Shown: in pieces, positions 46,740 through 54,845 of the stretch
Position numbering within the stretch: position 1 is the first letter of the stretch
How the letters are laid out: every line of letters starts with the position of its first letter
DNA from: GCA-2401735 sp051252095
Lineage (GTDB): Bacteria > Pseudomonadota > Gammaproteobacteria > Burkholderiales > Methylophilaceae
Direction: 5' to 3'
Assembly (NCBI GenBank): GCA_051252095.1
Contig: JBPOFK010000008.1
Coordinates: 56,291-120,290 of the forward strand
Length of the DNA: 64,000 nucleotides
Translations under genes and position numbers: made by a program
The notes under the pieces: generated by a model
What the model was told of the DNA's origin: nothing
The model's database searches: none
What the model saw: the letters and a program-made list of their open reading frames with translations, nothing else

Positions 46740-46771
46740 AAAAGCCAATGCTTTGAAAACATTGGCTTTAA
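46740..46771 (-). terminator. Intrinsic terminator of the entericidin gene
   Basis: AAAGCCAATG and CATTGGCTTT form a 10-bp stem with a 9-nt loop. On the minus strand it lies 20 bp after the entericidin stop and runs into TTTTC. Confidence 0.8.
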
Positions 46772-46791
46772 CGAACTGAGGAAGCAAAGTA

Positions 46792-46929
46792 TTATTTAGC
46801 GTCTTTTGCAGTATCTTCGATTGCTTCACCGCCTGCTTTAATATCTTTACCAGCTCCCTCTACTGTATTACATGCGTTTAATAAAACGGCTAAAAATGAC
46901 ACTAGAAGTAGTTTCGAAATTATTTTCAT
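46792..46929 (-). CDS. Entericidin-like small lipoprotein
   Basis: This gene encodes only 45 residues and is easily missed. The ATG at 46929 has AAAGGA eight bases upstream. MKIISKLLLVSFLAVL is a lipoprotein signal peptide, and LLNAC is the lipobox, so the mature protein starts at the Cys as a membrane-anchored lipoprotein. The rest (NTVEGAGKDIKAGGEAI) matches the Ecn family, where antidote (A) and toxin (B) members have been described in enteric bacteria. Only one copy is present, so an antidote/toxin pair is not indicated. A TTGACA box lies about 60 bp upstream. It has its own terminator. Confidence 0.85.
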   Translation of the reverse strand: MKIISKLLLVSFLAVLLNACNTVEGAGKDIKAGGEAIEDTAKDAK

Positions 46930-47043
46930 ATAAAATCCTTTGTTTGAGATTGATCAAGTAAACAAGAATTTATATTGTGTCAAAAAGAATTTAATTAAAC
47001 TATCAGCGCTATCTTAAAAGATTGTAGGTTTAATCTGACAAAA

Positions 47044-47646
47044 TCAAAATTTATTATGAATAACCACTTCATCTATATGTAATTGGCCAGCGCGAGGTCT
47101 GGCTGGTTCTAGTGCTTTACCAACCACGACGAACATTGCTGGCACATGATCTTCTGGTAAGTTGAGAAGTTTAGCTACAGCATCAAAATCAAAGCCATCC
47201 ATAGGGCAAGTATCATAGCCCATGTCTTTAGCTGCTAGCATTAACGTCATGGCTGCCATACCACATGAGCGCATGCCTTCATCACGCTGAACTAGCTCTT
47301 TGCCTTCATAGTAATTGCCAATAGCTGGGACTAAGTAATCTTGCACAGCTTTGGGTGCATTCGCCCAATAACGCTCTGGCTGCTTTTTCCAAGCTTTTAG
47401 ATCGGCTGTTAGTACGATTAGCAGCGATGCCTCTTCAACTTGAGCTTGGTTCCAACTAACAGAGCGAATTTGCTGACGTAAAACAGGATCAGTCACGACG
47501 ACAAAGCGCCAGTTTTGGATGTTAAACGCCGTGGGGGATAACATTGCCAATGACATGAGTTTTGCAACTTCTTGCTCCGTCATTTTATGATGTGGATCAT
47601 ACGCTTTAATCGAGCGACGTTCTACAATAGCTTCACTAACATTCAT
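47044..47646 (-). CDS. Nitroreductase family FMN oxidoreductase
   Basis: The 200-residue protein has the nitroreductase landmarks: VERRSIKAYDP at the N-terminus (FMN phosphate contact RRS), SPTAFNIQNWRFVVV, and AMTLMLAAKDMGYDTCPMDGFD. Such dimeric flavoproteins reduce quinones, nitroaromatics or other acceptors with NAD(P)H. It starts 13 bases after the Gre-factor stop and is probably the last gene of the guaB-guaA-gre transcript. The physiological substrate is unknown. Confidence 0.9.
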   Translation of the reverse strand: MNVSEAIVERRSIKAYDPHHKMTEQEVAKLMSLAMLSPTAFNIQNWRFVVVTDPVLRQQIRSVSWNQAQVEEASLLIVLTADLKAWKKQPERYWANAPKAVQDYLVPAIGNYYEGKELVQRDEGMRSCGMAAMTLMLAAKDMGYDTCPMDGFDFDAVAKLLNLPEDHVPAMFVVVGKALEPARPRAGQLHIDEVVIHNKF

Positions 47647-47659
47647 CCGTTTTACTTTC

Positions 47660-48157
47660 TTAATAAATAATTTTAATAATTTCTAACTCAATGATGCCTG
47701 CTGGTCGTTGCCAAGCCACCACATCACCGACTTTGCGGCCAATTAGGGCCTTAGCGATAGGCGAAACATAGCTCACTTTATGTTGTGCTATATCCGCTTC
47801 ATCCTCGCCAACAATATGAAATTGTAGCAACTTGCCATGTTCATCTTCTACATCTACTGTTGCACCAAATAAGACGGTATCTTTTTCTTGCTTCGCAGGC
47901 TCAACCAGAATAGCTTGTTCTAGTCTTGTCGATAAATAACGTAAATCTCGATCAATAATTGCCAAGCGCTGTTTAGCCGATTCATTGTCTTTTTGATTAA
48001 CAAGCGAAGCGCGTTCTTTATCTAACGCAGTTGCATGACTTTCTAGTGCTTTTAACCCAGCGGGCGTCACATAATTTGGATGTGGACTAACAGGCCGTTC
48101 TGGAAGGTCTGTCCCTGCATGTTCTAAATCATCCTCTTTTACAAAGCCGCGACTCAT
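47660..48157 (-). CDS. GreA/GreB-family elongation factor-like protein
   Basis: The 165-residue protein has a C-terminal FKBP-like Gre domain (FGATVDVEDEHGKLLQFHIVGEDEAD, then YVSPIAKALIGRKVGDVV) and an N-terminal coiled coil (about 25-80). Gre factors enter the RNA polymerase channel and stimulate cleavage of backtracked RNA with two acidic tip residues in a D-x-S-E-N-A-type motif. That motif is not present; the tip reads NQKDNESAKQ. The ATG at 48157 overlaps the guaA stop (TAATG). An upstream GTG at 48166 lies inside guaA and is less likely. Confidence 0.85.
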   Translation of the reverse strand: MSRGFVKEDDLEHAGTDLPERPVSPHPNYVTPAGLKALESHATALDKERASLVNQKDNESAKQRLAIIDRDLRYLSTRLEQAILVEPAKQEKDTVLFGATVDVEDEHGKLLQFHIVGEDEADIAQHKVSYVSPIAKALIGRKVGDVVAWQRPAGIIELEIIKIIY

Positions 48158-49743
48158 TATTCCCACTCAATGGTTGCAGGCGGTTTGCCTGATATATCAT
48201 ACACGACGCGGTTGATGCCTTTTACTTCGTTAATAATACGATTTGAAACCTTGCCTAGCAGGCTGTATGGTAGCTCTGCCCAGTGCGCTGTCATAAAATC
48301 ACTGGTGATAACTGCGCGCAAAGAAACCACATAATCATAGGTGCGGCCATCACCCATTACCCCGACTGACTTAACGGGTAAAAAGACCGTAAATGCTTGA
48401 CTGGTTAAGTCATACCAGTTTTTACCAGTCACTTTATCAACTGTATTGCGCAACTCTTCGATAAAAATTGCATCCGCATGTTGTAATAATAGGGCGAATT
48501 CGCGTTTGACCTCACCTAAAATACGCACACCTAAACCCGGGCCAGGGAAAGGATGACGATACACCATTTCACGAGGCAGCCCTAATGCAACCCCTAGTTC
48601 ACGCACTTCATCTTTAAATAAGTCACGGAGTGGCTCCAGTAGTTTAAGCCCTAGTTTTTCTGGCAATCCGCCAACATTATGGTGGCTCTTAATCGTTACA
48701 GCTTTTTTCGATTTAGCACCACCAGATTCAATCACATCTGGGTAAATAGTCCCTTGTGCCAGCCATTTGGCATTGGCGCATTTTTGGGCTTCAGCCTGAA
48801 ACACTTCTACAAACTCACCACCGATAATTTTGCGTTTTGCTTCTGGATCATTCACACCTTCAAGTTTATTCATGAACTGGTCAACTGCGTCAACTCGAAT
48901 CACTTTTGCATGCAGTTGTCCTGCAAACATCTCCATGACCATATCGCCTTCGTTTAAGCGTAATAAACCATGGTCAACAAAAACACAGGTTAGTTGATCA
49001 CCAATAGCACGATGAATAAGCGCGGCCGCTACACTGGAATCAACGCCGCCAGAAAGCCCTAAAATAACTTCTTCATCACCCACTTGTGCTTTGATATTGG
49101 CAACTGCTTCAGCAATATAGTCGCCCATTACCCAGTCAGGTCTCGCTTTGCAAATACCCAGCACAAATCGCTCAAGGATCGCTTGCCCTTGTTTTGTATG
49201 TGTGACTTCCGGGTGGAATTGCACGCCATAAAACTGACGTGTTTCATCGGCAATAGCTGCAAAAGGTGTCGTCTCATTGCTGCCAATGACTTTAAAGCCA
49301 TCTGGTAATGCCGTTACCTTGTCACCGTGACTCATCCAAACATCTAATAAGCCATGACCTTCAGTATTCGTTTCATCTTGCAACGCGCGGAATAGGGCAG
49401 AGTGGCCCCGTGCGCGCATTTGCGCATAACCAAACTCGCGTTTTGTACCAGCTTCTACTTTCCCACCTAATTGTTGCGCCATTGTTTGCATACCATAGCA
49501 AATGCCAAGCACTGGCACGCCAAGCTCAAATGTAACTTGCGGGGCCTTGTCTGTCGCGTCATCGTAAACACTGGCATGGCTGCCTGACAAGATGATGCCA
49601 TCAGCGCCAAAATCACGCACAAAATCATTGGAGACATCACAAGGATGAATCTCACAATAAACATGGGCTTCCCGTATACGCCTTGCAATCAGTTGTGTGA
49701 CTTGGGAGCCGAAATCAAGAATCAGAATTTTTGAGTGGTTCAT
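48157..49743 (-). CDS. guaA: GMP synthase (glutamine-hydrolysing)
   Basis: The product of about 528 residues converts XMP to GMP. A class I glutamine amidotransferase (VLGICYGMQTMAQQLGG with the nucleophile Cys, and QFHPEVTHT) is followed by an ATP-PPase (VILGLSGGVDSSVAAAL) and a C-terminal dimerisation domain (HPFPGPGLGVRILGEV, ending PPATIEWE). The ATG at 49743 matches the usual MNxxKILILDFGSQ start; an upstream TTG would add nine non-conserved residues. It is downstream of guaB on the same strand, 67 bp apart. Confidence 0.97.
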   Translation of the reverse strand: MNHSKILILDFGSQVTQLIARRIREAHVYCEIHPCDVSNDFVRDFGADGIILSGSHASVYDDATDKAPQVTFELGVPVLGICYGMQTMAQQLGGKVEAGTKREFGYAQMRARGHSALFRALQDETNTEGHGLLDVWMSHGDKVTALPDGFKVIGSNETTPFAAIADETRQFYGVQFHPEVTHTKQGQAILERFVLGICKARPDWVMGDYIAEAVANIKAQVGDEEVILGLSGGVDSSVAAALIHRAIGDQLTCVFVDHGLLRLNEGDMVMEMFAGQLHAKVIRVDAVDQFMNKLEGVNDPEAKRKIIGGEFVEVFQAEAQKCANAKWLAQGTIYPDVIESGGAKSKKAVTIKSHHNVGGLPEKLGLKLLEPLRDLFKDEVRELGVALGLPREMVYRHPFPGPGLGVRILGEVKREFALLLQHADAIFIEELRNTVDKVTGKNWYDLTSQAFTVFLPVKSVGVMGDGRTYDYVVSLRAVITSDFMTAHWAELPYSLLGKVSNRIINEVKGINRVVYDISGKPPATIEWE

Positions 49744-49810
49744 GAAAATGCCATTAAAAAATTTGGGCAAACAGCTGGTTATGCGTTTGCCCAGTAGTTA
49801 GTTACTAAAT

Positions 49811-51271
49811 TTAGTTTACGCGGTAGTTTGGCGCTTCTTTTGTAATTTGTACATCATGGACGTGTGACTCTTGCATTCCTGCACTTGTAACTTGCACAAA
49901 TTCTGCTTTCTCACGCATTTCTGTAATATTTCTAGCGCCAACATAGCCCATCGATGCACGCAGACCGCCCATCAATTGATGAATAACCGCAATCACACTC
50001 CCTTTATAAGGAACACGACCTTCAATGCCTTCTGGGACTAGTTTATCTGCATTGCCGTTATTCTCTTGGAAGTAACGATCGCTAGAGCCTTTTTTCATCG
50101 CCCCAATCGAGCCCATGCCACGATATGACTTGTAAGAACGGCCTTGATAAAGCTCAACTTCGCCTGGCGCTTCTTCTGTGCCAGCAAACATGCCACCTAA
50201 CATTACACTATAGGCACCAGCCGCAATGGCTTTTGATATGTCACCAGAGAAGCGAATGCCGCCGTCTGCAATAAAAGGAACCCCTGTTCCGCGTAGCGCT
50301 TCTTCCACATTAGAAATCGCTGTAATCTGTGGAATACCTACGCCAGCCACAATACGGGTGGTACAAATTGAACCTGGGCCAATGCCTACTTTTACGCAAT
50401 CAGCACCCGCATCAACTAAGGCTTTAGCTGCATCTGCTGTTGCAATATTGCCGCCAATTACTTCAATATCAGGATAGTTTTTCTTCACCCAAGTTACACG
50501 GTCTAATACACCTTGTGAGTGACCATGCGCAGTGTCAACCACAATCACATCGACACCAGCAGCAGCCAGTGCGCTAACACGTTCTTCTGTACCTTCTCCC
50601 ACACCGACGGCAGCACCAACACGCAAACGACCTTTGCCGTCTTTTGATGCATTGGGGTGATCGCTCGACATTTGAATGTCTTTCACCGTAATCAGGCCTT
50701 TAAGCGTATCGTTGTCATCAATCACAAGTACACGCTCTAGGCGATAACGATGCAACAACTCAATGGCTTCTTCGCGCGGCGCACCGTCTTTGATTGTGAC
50801 CAAGCGATCGCGTGGCGTCATGATATTTTTAATCGGTTGATCAAGGTTTGTTTCGAAACGTAAATCTCGATTGGTCACAATGCCGACAACTTTGTCGTTA
50901 TCAACTACAGGCAAACCAGAAATTTTGTGTAACTCGGTGAGTTCTAAAACATCACGCACCGTCATGTGGCTTTGAATCGTCACTGGGTCATTCACGATGC
51001 CCGATTCAAAACGTTTAACACGAGAAACATGAGCAGCCTGCTTAATAGCAGACATGTTTTTGTGAACAACGCCCAGACCGCCTTCTTGTGCCAGCGCAAT
51101 GGCAAAAGGTGCTTCTGTTACCGTATCCATTGCAGCGGAAACGAGTGGGATGTTGAGTTTAATATTACGAGTGAACTGCGTACTTAAATCAACTTCTCGC
51201 GGCATGATAATAGAATGCGCGGGAACTAATAAAACATCATCGAAAGTAAGGGCTTGTTGCAGCAAACGCAT
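49811..51271 (-). CDS. guaB: Inosine-5'-monophosphate dehydrogenase
   Basis: The 486-residue enzyme oxidises IMP to XMP with NAD, the committed GMP step. The TIM barrel (ALTFDDVLLVPAHS, VVDTAHGHS, GIGPGSICTTRIVAGVG with catalytic Cys, IADGGIRFSGD, GMGSIGAM) is interrupted by two CBS domains (about 95-205). AAGGAT precedes the ATG at 51271. It heads the guaB-guaA-gre-nitroreductase gene row and is divergent from the DUF4124 gene across 202 bp. Confidence 0.98.
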   Translation of the reverse strand: MRLLQQALTFDDVLLVPAHSIIMPREVDLSTQFTRNIKLNIPLVSAAMDTVTEAPFAIALAQEGGLGVVHKNMSAIKQAAHVSRVKRFESGIVNDPVTIQSHMTVRDVLELTELHKISGLPVVDNDKVVGIVTNRDLRFETNLDQPIKNIMTPRDRLVTIKDGAPREEAIELLHRYRLERVLVIDDNDTLKGLITVKDIQMSSDHPNASKDGKGRLRVGAAVGVGEGTEERVSALAAAGVDVIVVDTAHGHSQGVLDRVTWVKKNYPDIEVIGGNIATADAAKALVDAGADCVKVGIGPGSICTTRIVAGVGIPQITAISNVEEALRGTGVPFIADGGIRFSGDISKAIAAGAYSVMLGGMFAGTEEAPGEVELYQGRSYKSYRGMGSIGAMKKGSSDRYFQENNGNADKLVPEGIEGRVPYKGSVIAVIHQLMGGLRASMGYVGARNITEMREKAEFVQVTSAGMQESHVHDVQITKEAPNYRVN

Positions 51272-51473
51272 GAGTAATCCTTTATTTGCAAAACGCGATT
51301 ATACAGAATAGTTTGCTAAGCTGCGAGTGCAAGATTATGTTTTAAGCTGATTGATTTACAACAAAGTCAACTTTACTGGTATACGAGCGTTTATAGTTAT
51401 TGTCAAATGCGTTGAGCATGCTGTAATCTTAGCTATTAGCAATAACAGCTGCAGATAATTAAAAGGGTTTGCT

Positions 51474-52001
51474 ATGAAAGTGCAACAAATATTATATTCA
51501 ATTTGCTTGGTTGCATTGGTGCTACCTATTGCAAGCAATGCACAAATATACAAATGGAAAGATAAAGATGGCGTCATGCGCTATTCTGATATGCCACCAC
51601 CACCGAATGTTGAAGTAAAGACGATTGGTAAATCATCAAAAGATGCTTACGCCAAACCAAGAGCAGCAGAGGCCGCTGAAACACAGGGCTCTGTTAAAAA
51701 TAGTGAGGCAGGCGCTGTTGCCCCAGCTAAACTAGAAAACCAAACAACAGCCCCAACCGGCAATGCTCAAGATCAAGCGAAAAGAGCAGAGATGGAAAAA
51801 CAGAAGAAAATAGAAGAACAAAAACAAGCAAAGATTGATGCAGAAAATTGCAGCTCGGCCAAAGCTAACTATCAGACTTATTTACAAGGTGGCCGTGTCT
51901 ATAAAATAAATGAAAAAGGTGAGCGCGTGTTTATGGGCAATGAAGACTTAGCAGCTGGAAAAGCAAAAGCACAAGCTGAAATTAATCAATATTGTAAATA
52001 A
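51474..52001 (+). CDS. Secreted DUF4124-domain protein
   Basis: The 175-residue protein has a signal peptide (ILYSICLVALVLPIASNA) followed by the DUF4124 motif IYKWKDKDGVMRYSDMPPPP (about 24-43), common in beta- and gammaproteobacterial periplasmic proteins. The rest is a low-complexity Ala/Lys/Gln-rich linker with a charged coiled-coil region and a C-terminal segment (SSAKANYQTYLQGGRVYKIN) seen in many homologues. Function is unknown. It is convergent with rnfH, five bases apart. Confidence 0.88.
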   Translation: MKVQQILYSICLVALVLPIASNAQIYKWKDKDGVMRYSDMPPPPNVEVKTIGKSSKDAYAKPRAAEAAETQGSVKNSEAGAVAPAKLENQTTAPTGNAQDQAKRAEMEKQKKIEEQKQAKIDAENCSSAKANYQTYLQGGRVYKINEKGERVFMGNEDLAAGKAKAQAEINQYCK

Positions 52002-52005
52002 TCAA

Positions 52006-52353
52006 CTACACATGTTCGTTAGGTGGAGCTTCCCCTCCGCCTTTTTTCATGGCTTTTCCATCGGCGGCTCTTTGCTTTCTCACTTCTTTAGGATCGGCAA
52101 TTAAGGGTCGATAAATCTCGACACGGTCCATATGCCGCAGTGGCGTATCAAGTTTTGCTAGCTTACCAAAAATGCCTACTTGGTTTTTGGCCAAATCAAT
52201 CTCAGGACACTTACTAATAATATTAGAGGCATGAATCGCTTCTTCTGCAGTGGTTTCAACCGTAACTTGCACTGGAATAATGAGCTGTTGATCGGGTAGC
52301 GCGTAAGCTACCTCTACAGTAATATGATCCCCAATATTTGATGCGATGCTCAT
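52006..52353 (-). CDS. rnfH: RnfH family protein (ubiquitin-like, UPF0125)
   Basis: The 115-residue protein has the RnfH core: VEVAYALPDQQLIIPVQV, then VGIFGKLAKLDTPLRHMDRVEIYRPL and a basic tail with DPKEVRKQRA. It is a beta-grasp protein of unknown role, regularly encoded next to ratA and smpB, as here. Its ATG lies five bases after the ratA stop, so the two form one transcript. Confidence 0.95.
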   Translation of the reverse strand: MSIASNIGDHITVEVAYALPDQQLIIPVQVTVETTAEEAIHASNIISKCPEIDLAKNQVGIFGKLAKLDTPLRHMDRVEIYRPLIADPKEVRKQRAADGKAMKKGGGEAPPNEHV

Positions 52354-52358
52354 TTAAA

Positions 52359-52802
52359 TCAATCCTTTTTATTAGCGTAGACTTTATCTGCTTGCACAAC
52401 AAAGCTATCAACAAATGTCGTCGCAATATGATTAAAAACAGGCGCGATTAACTTTTCTAAAAAGTAGTTTGCAAATTCGTAATTTAATCTAAACTCAATT
52501 TTACAAGCATCTGGTTTTAATTCAATAAACCGCCAATCACCTTCAAGGTGTTTGAACGGGCCATCTTTTAGCCTAATATCCATGCGCTCTGGAAATGCTT
52601 TGCTGTTAATCGTTGTGAAGTTTTGTTTAATACCATGGTAATTAATATGCAAAGTAGCGCTCGTGCTGGCATCTGTTCTTTCCAGCAAATCAACACCGCC
52701 ACACCACGGTAAAAATCGTGGGTAATCTTCTACTTTGTCCACTAAATTAAACATCTGCTCGGCAGAGTGCATAACCAAAACTGTTTTTTCTACCTTATTC
52801 AT
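52359..52802 (-). CDS. ratA: RatA-type SRPBCC/coenzyme Q-binding protein
   Basis: The 147-residue START-like protein has VMHSAEQMFNLVDKVEDYPRFLPWCGGV and the terminal VFNHIATTFVDSFVVQAD of the COQ10/RatA family. In E. coli RatA can bind 50S subunits and block 70S formation; the yeast homologue binds coenzyme Q. Which role applies is unclear. It is divergent from smpB across 60 bp and leads the ratA-rnfH pair. Confidence 0.93.
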   Translation of the reverse strand: MNKVEKTVLVMHSAEQMFNLVDKVEDYPRFLPWCGGVDLLERTDASTSATLHINYHGIKQNFTTINSKAFPERMDIRLKDGPFKHLEGDWRFIELKPDACKIEFRLNYEFANYFLEKLIAPVFNHIATTFVDSFVVQADKVYANKKD

Positions 52803-52862
52803 TCAAGCTGTTCTTTTTAAACTAGCGTAAAATACACATTTTAAGCTATTTAGCATTAACAC

Positions 52863-53312
52863 ATGAGCATTGCCCAAAATAAAAAAGCATTTTTTGATTA
52901 CTTCATCGAAGAAAAGTACGAAGCTGGTATCGTTTTAGAAGGCTGGGAAGTTAAAGCCATTCGCGATAATCGCGTCAATATTAAGGAAGCCTACGTCGTA
53001 ATTATGCGTGGAGAAATCTACTTAATCGGGTGCCATATTAACCCTTTAGGTATGGCATCTACCCACGTGCGACCTGACTCCACAAGAACACGTAAGTTGC
53101 TGTTGCATAACGAAGAAATTGCCAAGTTAATAGGTAAGGTTGAGCGTGCAGGGTATACCTTAATCCCTTTGGATTTGCACTTTAGCAAAGGGCGCATTAA
53201 AGCAACTATTGGCCTTGGAAAAGGTAAAAAACAACACGATAAGCGTGACACGATTAAGCAAAGAGATTGGGAGCGCGACAAAGCCCGTATCATGCGCGCG
53301 CACAATAAATAA
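52863..53312 (+). CDS. smpB: SsrA-binding protein SmpB
   Basis: The 149-residue protein binds the tRNA-like end of tmRNA and brings it to stalled ribosomes. NKKAFFDYFIEEKYEAGIVL, GWEVKAIRDNRVNIKEAYV and the basic tail KQRDWERDKARIMRAHNK are diagnostic. Its RNA partner ssrA is encoded about 1 kb downstream, with nnrD in opposite orientation between them. Confidence 0.98.
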   Translation: MSIAQNKKAFFDYFIEEKYEAGIVLEGWEVKAIRDNRVNIKEAYVVIMRGEIYLIGCHINPLGMASTHVRPDSTRTRKLLLHNEEIAKLIGKVERAGYTLIPLDLHFSKGRIKATIGLGKGKKQHDKRDTIKQRDWERDKARIMRAHNK

Positions 53313-53317
53313 GCCAT

Positions 53318-54157
53318 TTACTGGTTATGTAGCTTTTGCAGCACCTCAGGCAATAGTAACGGTAAATCCTCGGCAATTAAGCCTAAACCAAATAGCTTTG
53401 CCGCTTCACCATGCATCCAAGTGGCTGCAGCTGCGGCATAAAAGGTTGGCATTCCTTGTGCAATCAGCCCAGCTATCATCCCAGCTAATACATCACCAGA
53501 CCCGCCAGTAGCAAGTGTGGGGGGTGCATTATCGTTGATAATCGTTTGGCCATCGGGTGCCGCGATAATGGTTTCGCTACCTTTGAGTACAATCACAGCG
53601 CCGCAATCTTTCGCTGCTTGTTGCGCATTTAGCATGCGGTCTTCTGTTAAATTAAATAAACGTTTAAATTCACCTTCGTGTGGCGTGAGTACACAATTTG
53701 CGTGCAGATAATTAGTCAGTACACGCACATCATCTTGAAAAGCTGTAATTGCATCGGCATCCAGTACTACAGGGAGGGAAGTGGCTAATAACTTTAATGA
53801 CTGCATAAGGGTATCATTACTAACACCTGCACCAGGACCAATCAAAAAGCTAGTAATCCGTGTATTGATAATGGATTGATTGAACGTTTCAATATCATCA
53901 AAAGGTTTAACCATAATACTAGTTAACGCGCCAGCGTAAACCGAAAAAGCTATTTTTGGCACAAGCAAGGTAGTCACACCACTGCCTACCCTTGCAGCAG
54001 CAGCAGCGGATAGCCTAGATGCACCTGTCAATGACTCACCACCAACAACTAAGGTATGACCACGCGTATACTTATTGCTACTTTCATCTATTCTCGGGAG
54101 TAATGACAACCACTTCTCAGGGTTGTTTCGATAGCTCGCACCATACTTTTTAAGCAT
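53318..54157 (-). CDS. nnrD: ADP-dependent (S)-NAD(P)H-hydrate dehydratase
   Basis: The 279-residue ribokinase-like enzyme repairs NAD(P)H hydrates. GHTLVVGGESLTGASRLSAAAAARVGSG, VVLDADAI, LTPHEGEF and TLATGGSGDVLAGMIAGLIAQG are the NnrD landmarks. Only the dehydratase domain is present; the epimerase domain fused to it in E. coli YjeF is not. It is convergent with smpB (five bases between stops) and divergent from ssrA. Confidence 0.95.
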   Translation of the reverse strand: MLKKYGASYRNNPEKWLSLLPRIDESSNKYTRGHTLVVGGESLTGASRLSAAAAARVGSGVTTLLVPKIAFSVYAGALTSIMVKPFDDIETFNQSIINTRITSFLIGPGAGVSNDTLMQSLKLLATSLPVVLDADAITAFQDDVRVLTNYLHANCVLTPHEGEFKRLFNLTEDRMLNAQQAAKDCGAVIVLKGSETIIAAPDGQTIINDNAPPTLATGGSGDVLAGMIAGLIAQGMPTFYAAAAATWMHGEAAKLFGLGLIAEDLPLLLPEVLQKLHNQ

Positions 54158-54238
54158 TACAGCACCACATTTCTAAATAACGATTTAGTAATTAATTATA
54201 GCAGGGACATAAAAAAACGTTACCAACATATTTGCGCG

Positions 54239-54244
54239 TATAAT
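54239..54244 (+). promoter_or_regulatory. Candidate -10 box of the ssrA promoter
   Basis: A perfect TATAAT lies about 77 bp before the mature 5' end of tmRNA, which would give a precursor with a 5' leader of about 65 nt for RNase P to remove. The -35 region is poor. A weaker TAATAT at 54295-54300 is the alternative. Confidence 0.45.
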
Positions 54245-54315
54245 ATGGCATTGGATGAACTATTTTACGGCATCCAAGTCTTAAAAAGACGCTGTAATAT
54301 CATTGCAACACACAT

Positions 54316-54681
54316 GGGGCTGACTAGGTTTCGACGTGGGTTACAAAGCATGCAGGGCATACCGAGGATCAGGCTACCTCGTAAATCCATCTGAAAAAAG
54401 TATAGTCGCAAACGACGAAACTTACTCTCTAGCTGCTTAAACCAGCTGGACGCTGCACTACCTCTCCCGTGGGGTAGATGGCCTTAAAACCAACGCAGTG
54501 TCATTTACACGGGATACGTGATGTATTGGGTTACTTAATACTTCATTAACCTTAAGGTAACTCGTTTTGTAGACGCTTGTCGGTTGGTGGATGCAGAATT
54601 AAAGACAACAACCAGGCTAAGTATGTAGAACTGTCTGTGGAGGGCTTGCGGACGCGGGTTCGATTCCCGCCTGCTCCACCA
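54316..54681 (+). ncRNA. ssrA: Transfer-messenger RNA (tmRNA)
   Basis: The 366-nt RNA starts GGGGCTGACTAGGTTTCGAC and ends in a T-arm (GGTTCGATTCC) and acceptor ending CTCCACCA, pairing with the 5' GGGGC part as in tmRNA. The tag frame is 54408-54440: GCA resume codon, encoding ANDETYSLAA, then TAA. This is a typical one-piece proteobacterial tmRNA. It rescues stalled ribosomes together with SmpB. The 3' end is the presumed integration site of the island that follows. Confidence 0.97.
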
Positions 54682-54712
54682 TAAATTAGTATCAATTAGT
54701 ATCAGGTACGCT

Positions 54713-54750
54713 CAAAACCCCTTTAGTTATATAGCTTTAGGGGTTTTTTG
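54713..54750 (+). terminator. Intrinsic terminator downstream of ssrA
   Basis: AAAACCCCT and AGGGGTTTT pair, with a short imperfect extension, followed by a T run. It lies 32 bp after the tmRNA 3' end. Just before it ATTAGTATCA occurs twice in tandem (54685-54704). Confidence 0.85.
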
Positions 54751-54774
54751 TTGTCTCAAGATATATCAGATTAG

Positions 54775-54845
54775 TTCATAAGATATACATAAAATATGTA
54801 TAATAGTATGTATAACTCAGCTATACATAAAAGGTGTTATACATA
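54775..54845 (+). promoter_or_regulatory. Integrase promoter with five TATACATA octamers
   Basis: TTCATA (54775-54780) and TATAAT (54799-54804), 18 bp apart, form a likely promoter. The octamer TATACATA or its complement TATGTATA occurs at 54784, 54795, 54807, 54822 and 54838 in the orientations +, -, -, +, +. The copies cover the spacer, -10 box and leader; the last ends in the int start codon. They look like operators for repression of int, perhaps by the integrase itself or the AlpA-like protein. Confidence 0.65.

Noticed and set aside
51272..51473. Purine riboswitch upstream of guaB, or upstream of purT at 30484-30535
   Set aside because: Neither leader is long enough or shows conserved purine-aptamer elements.
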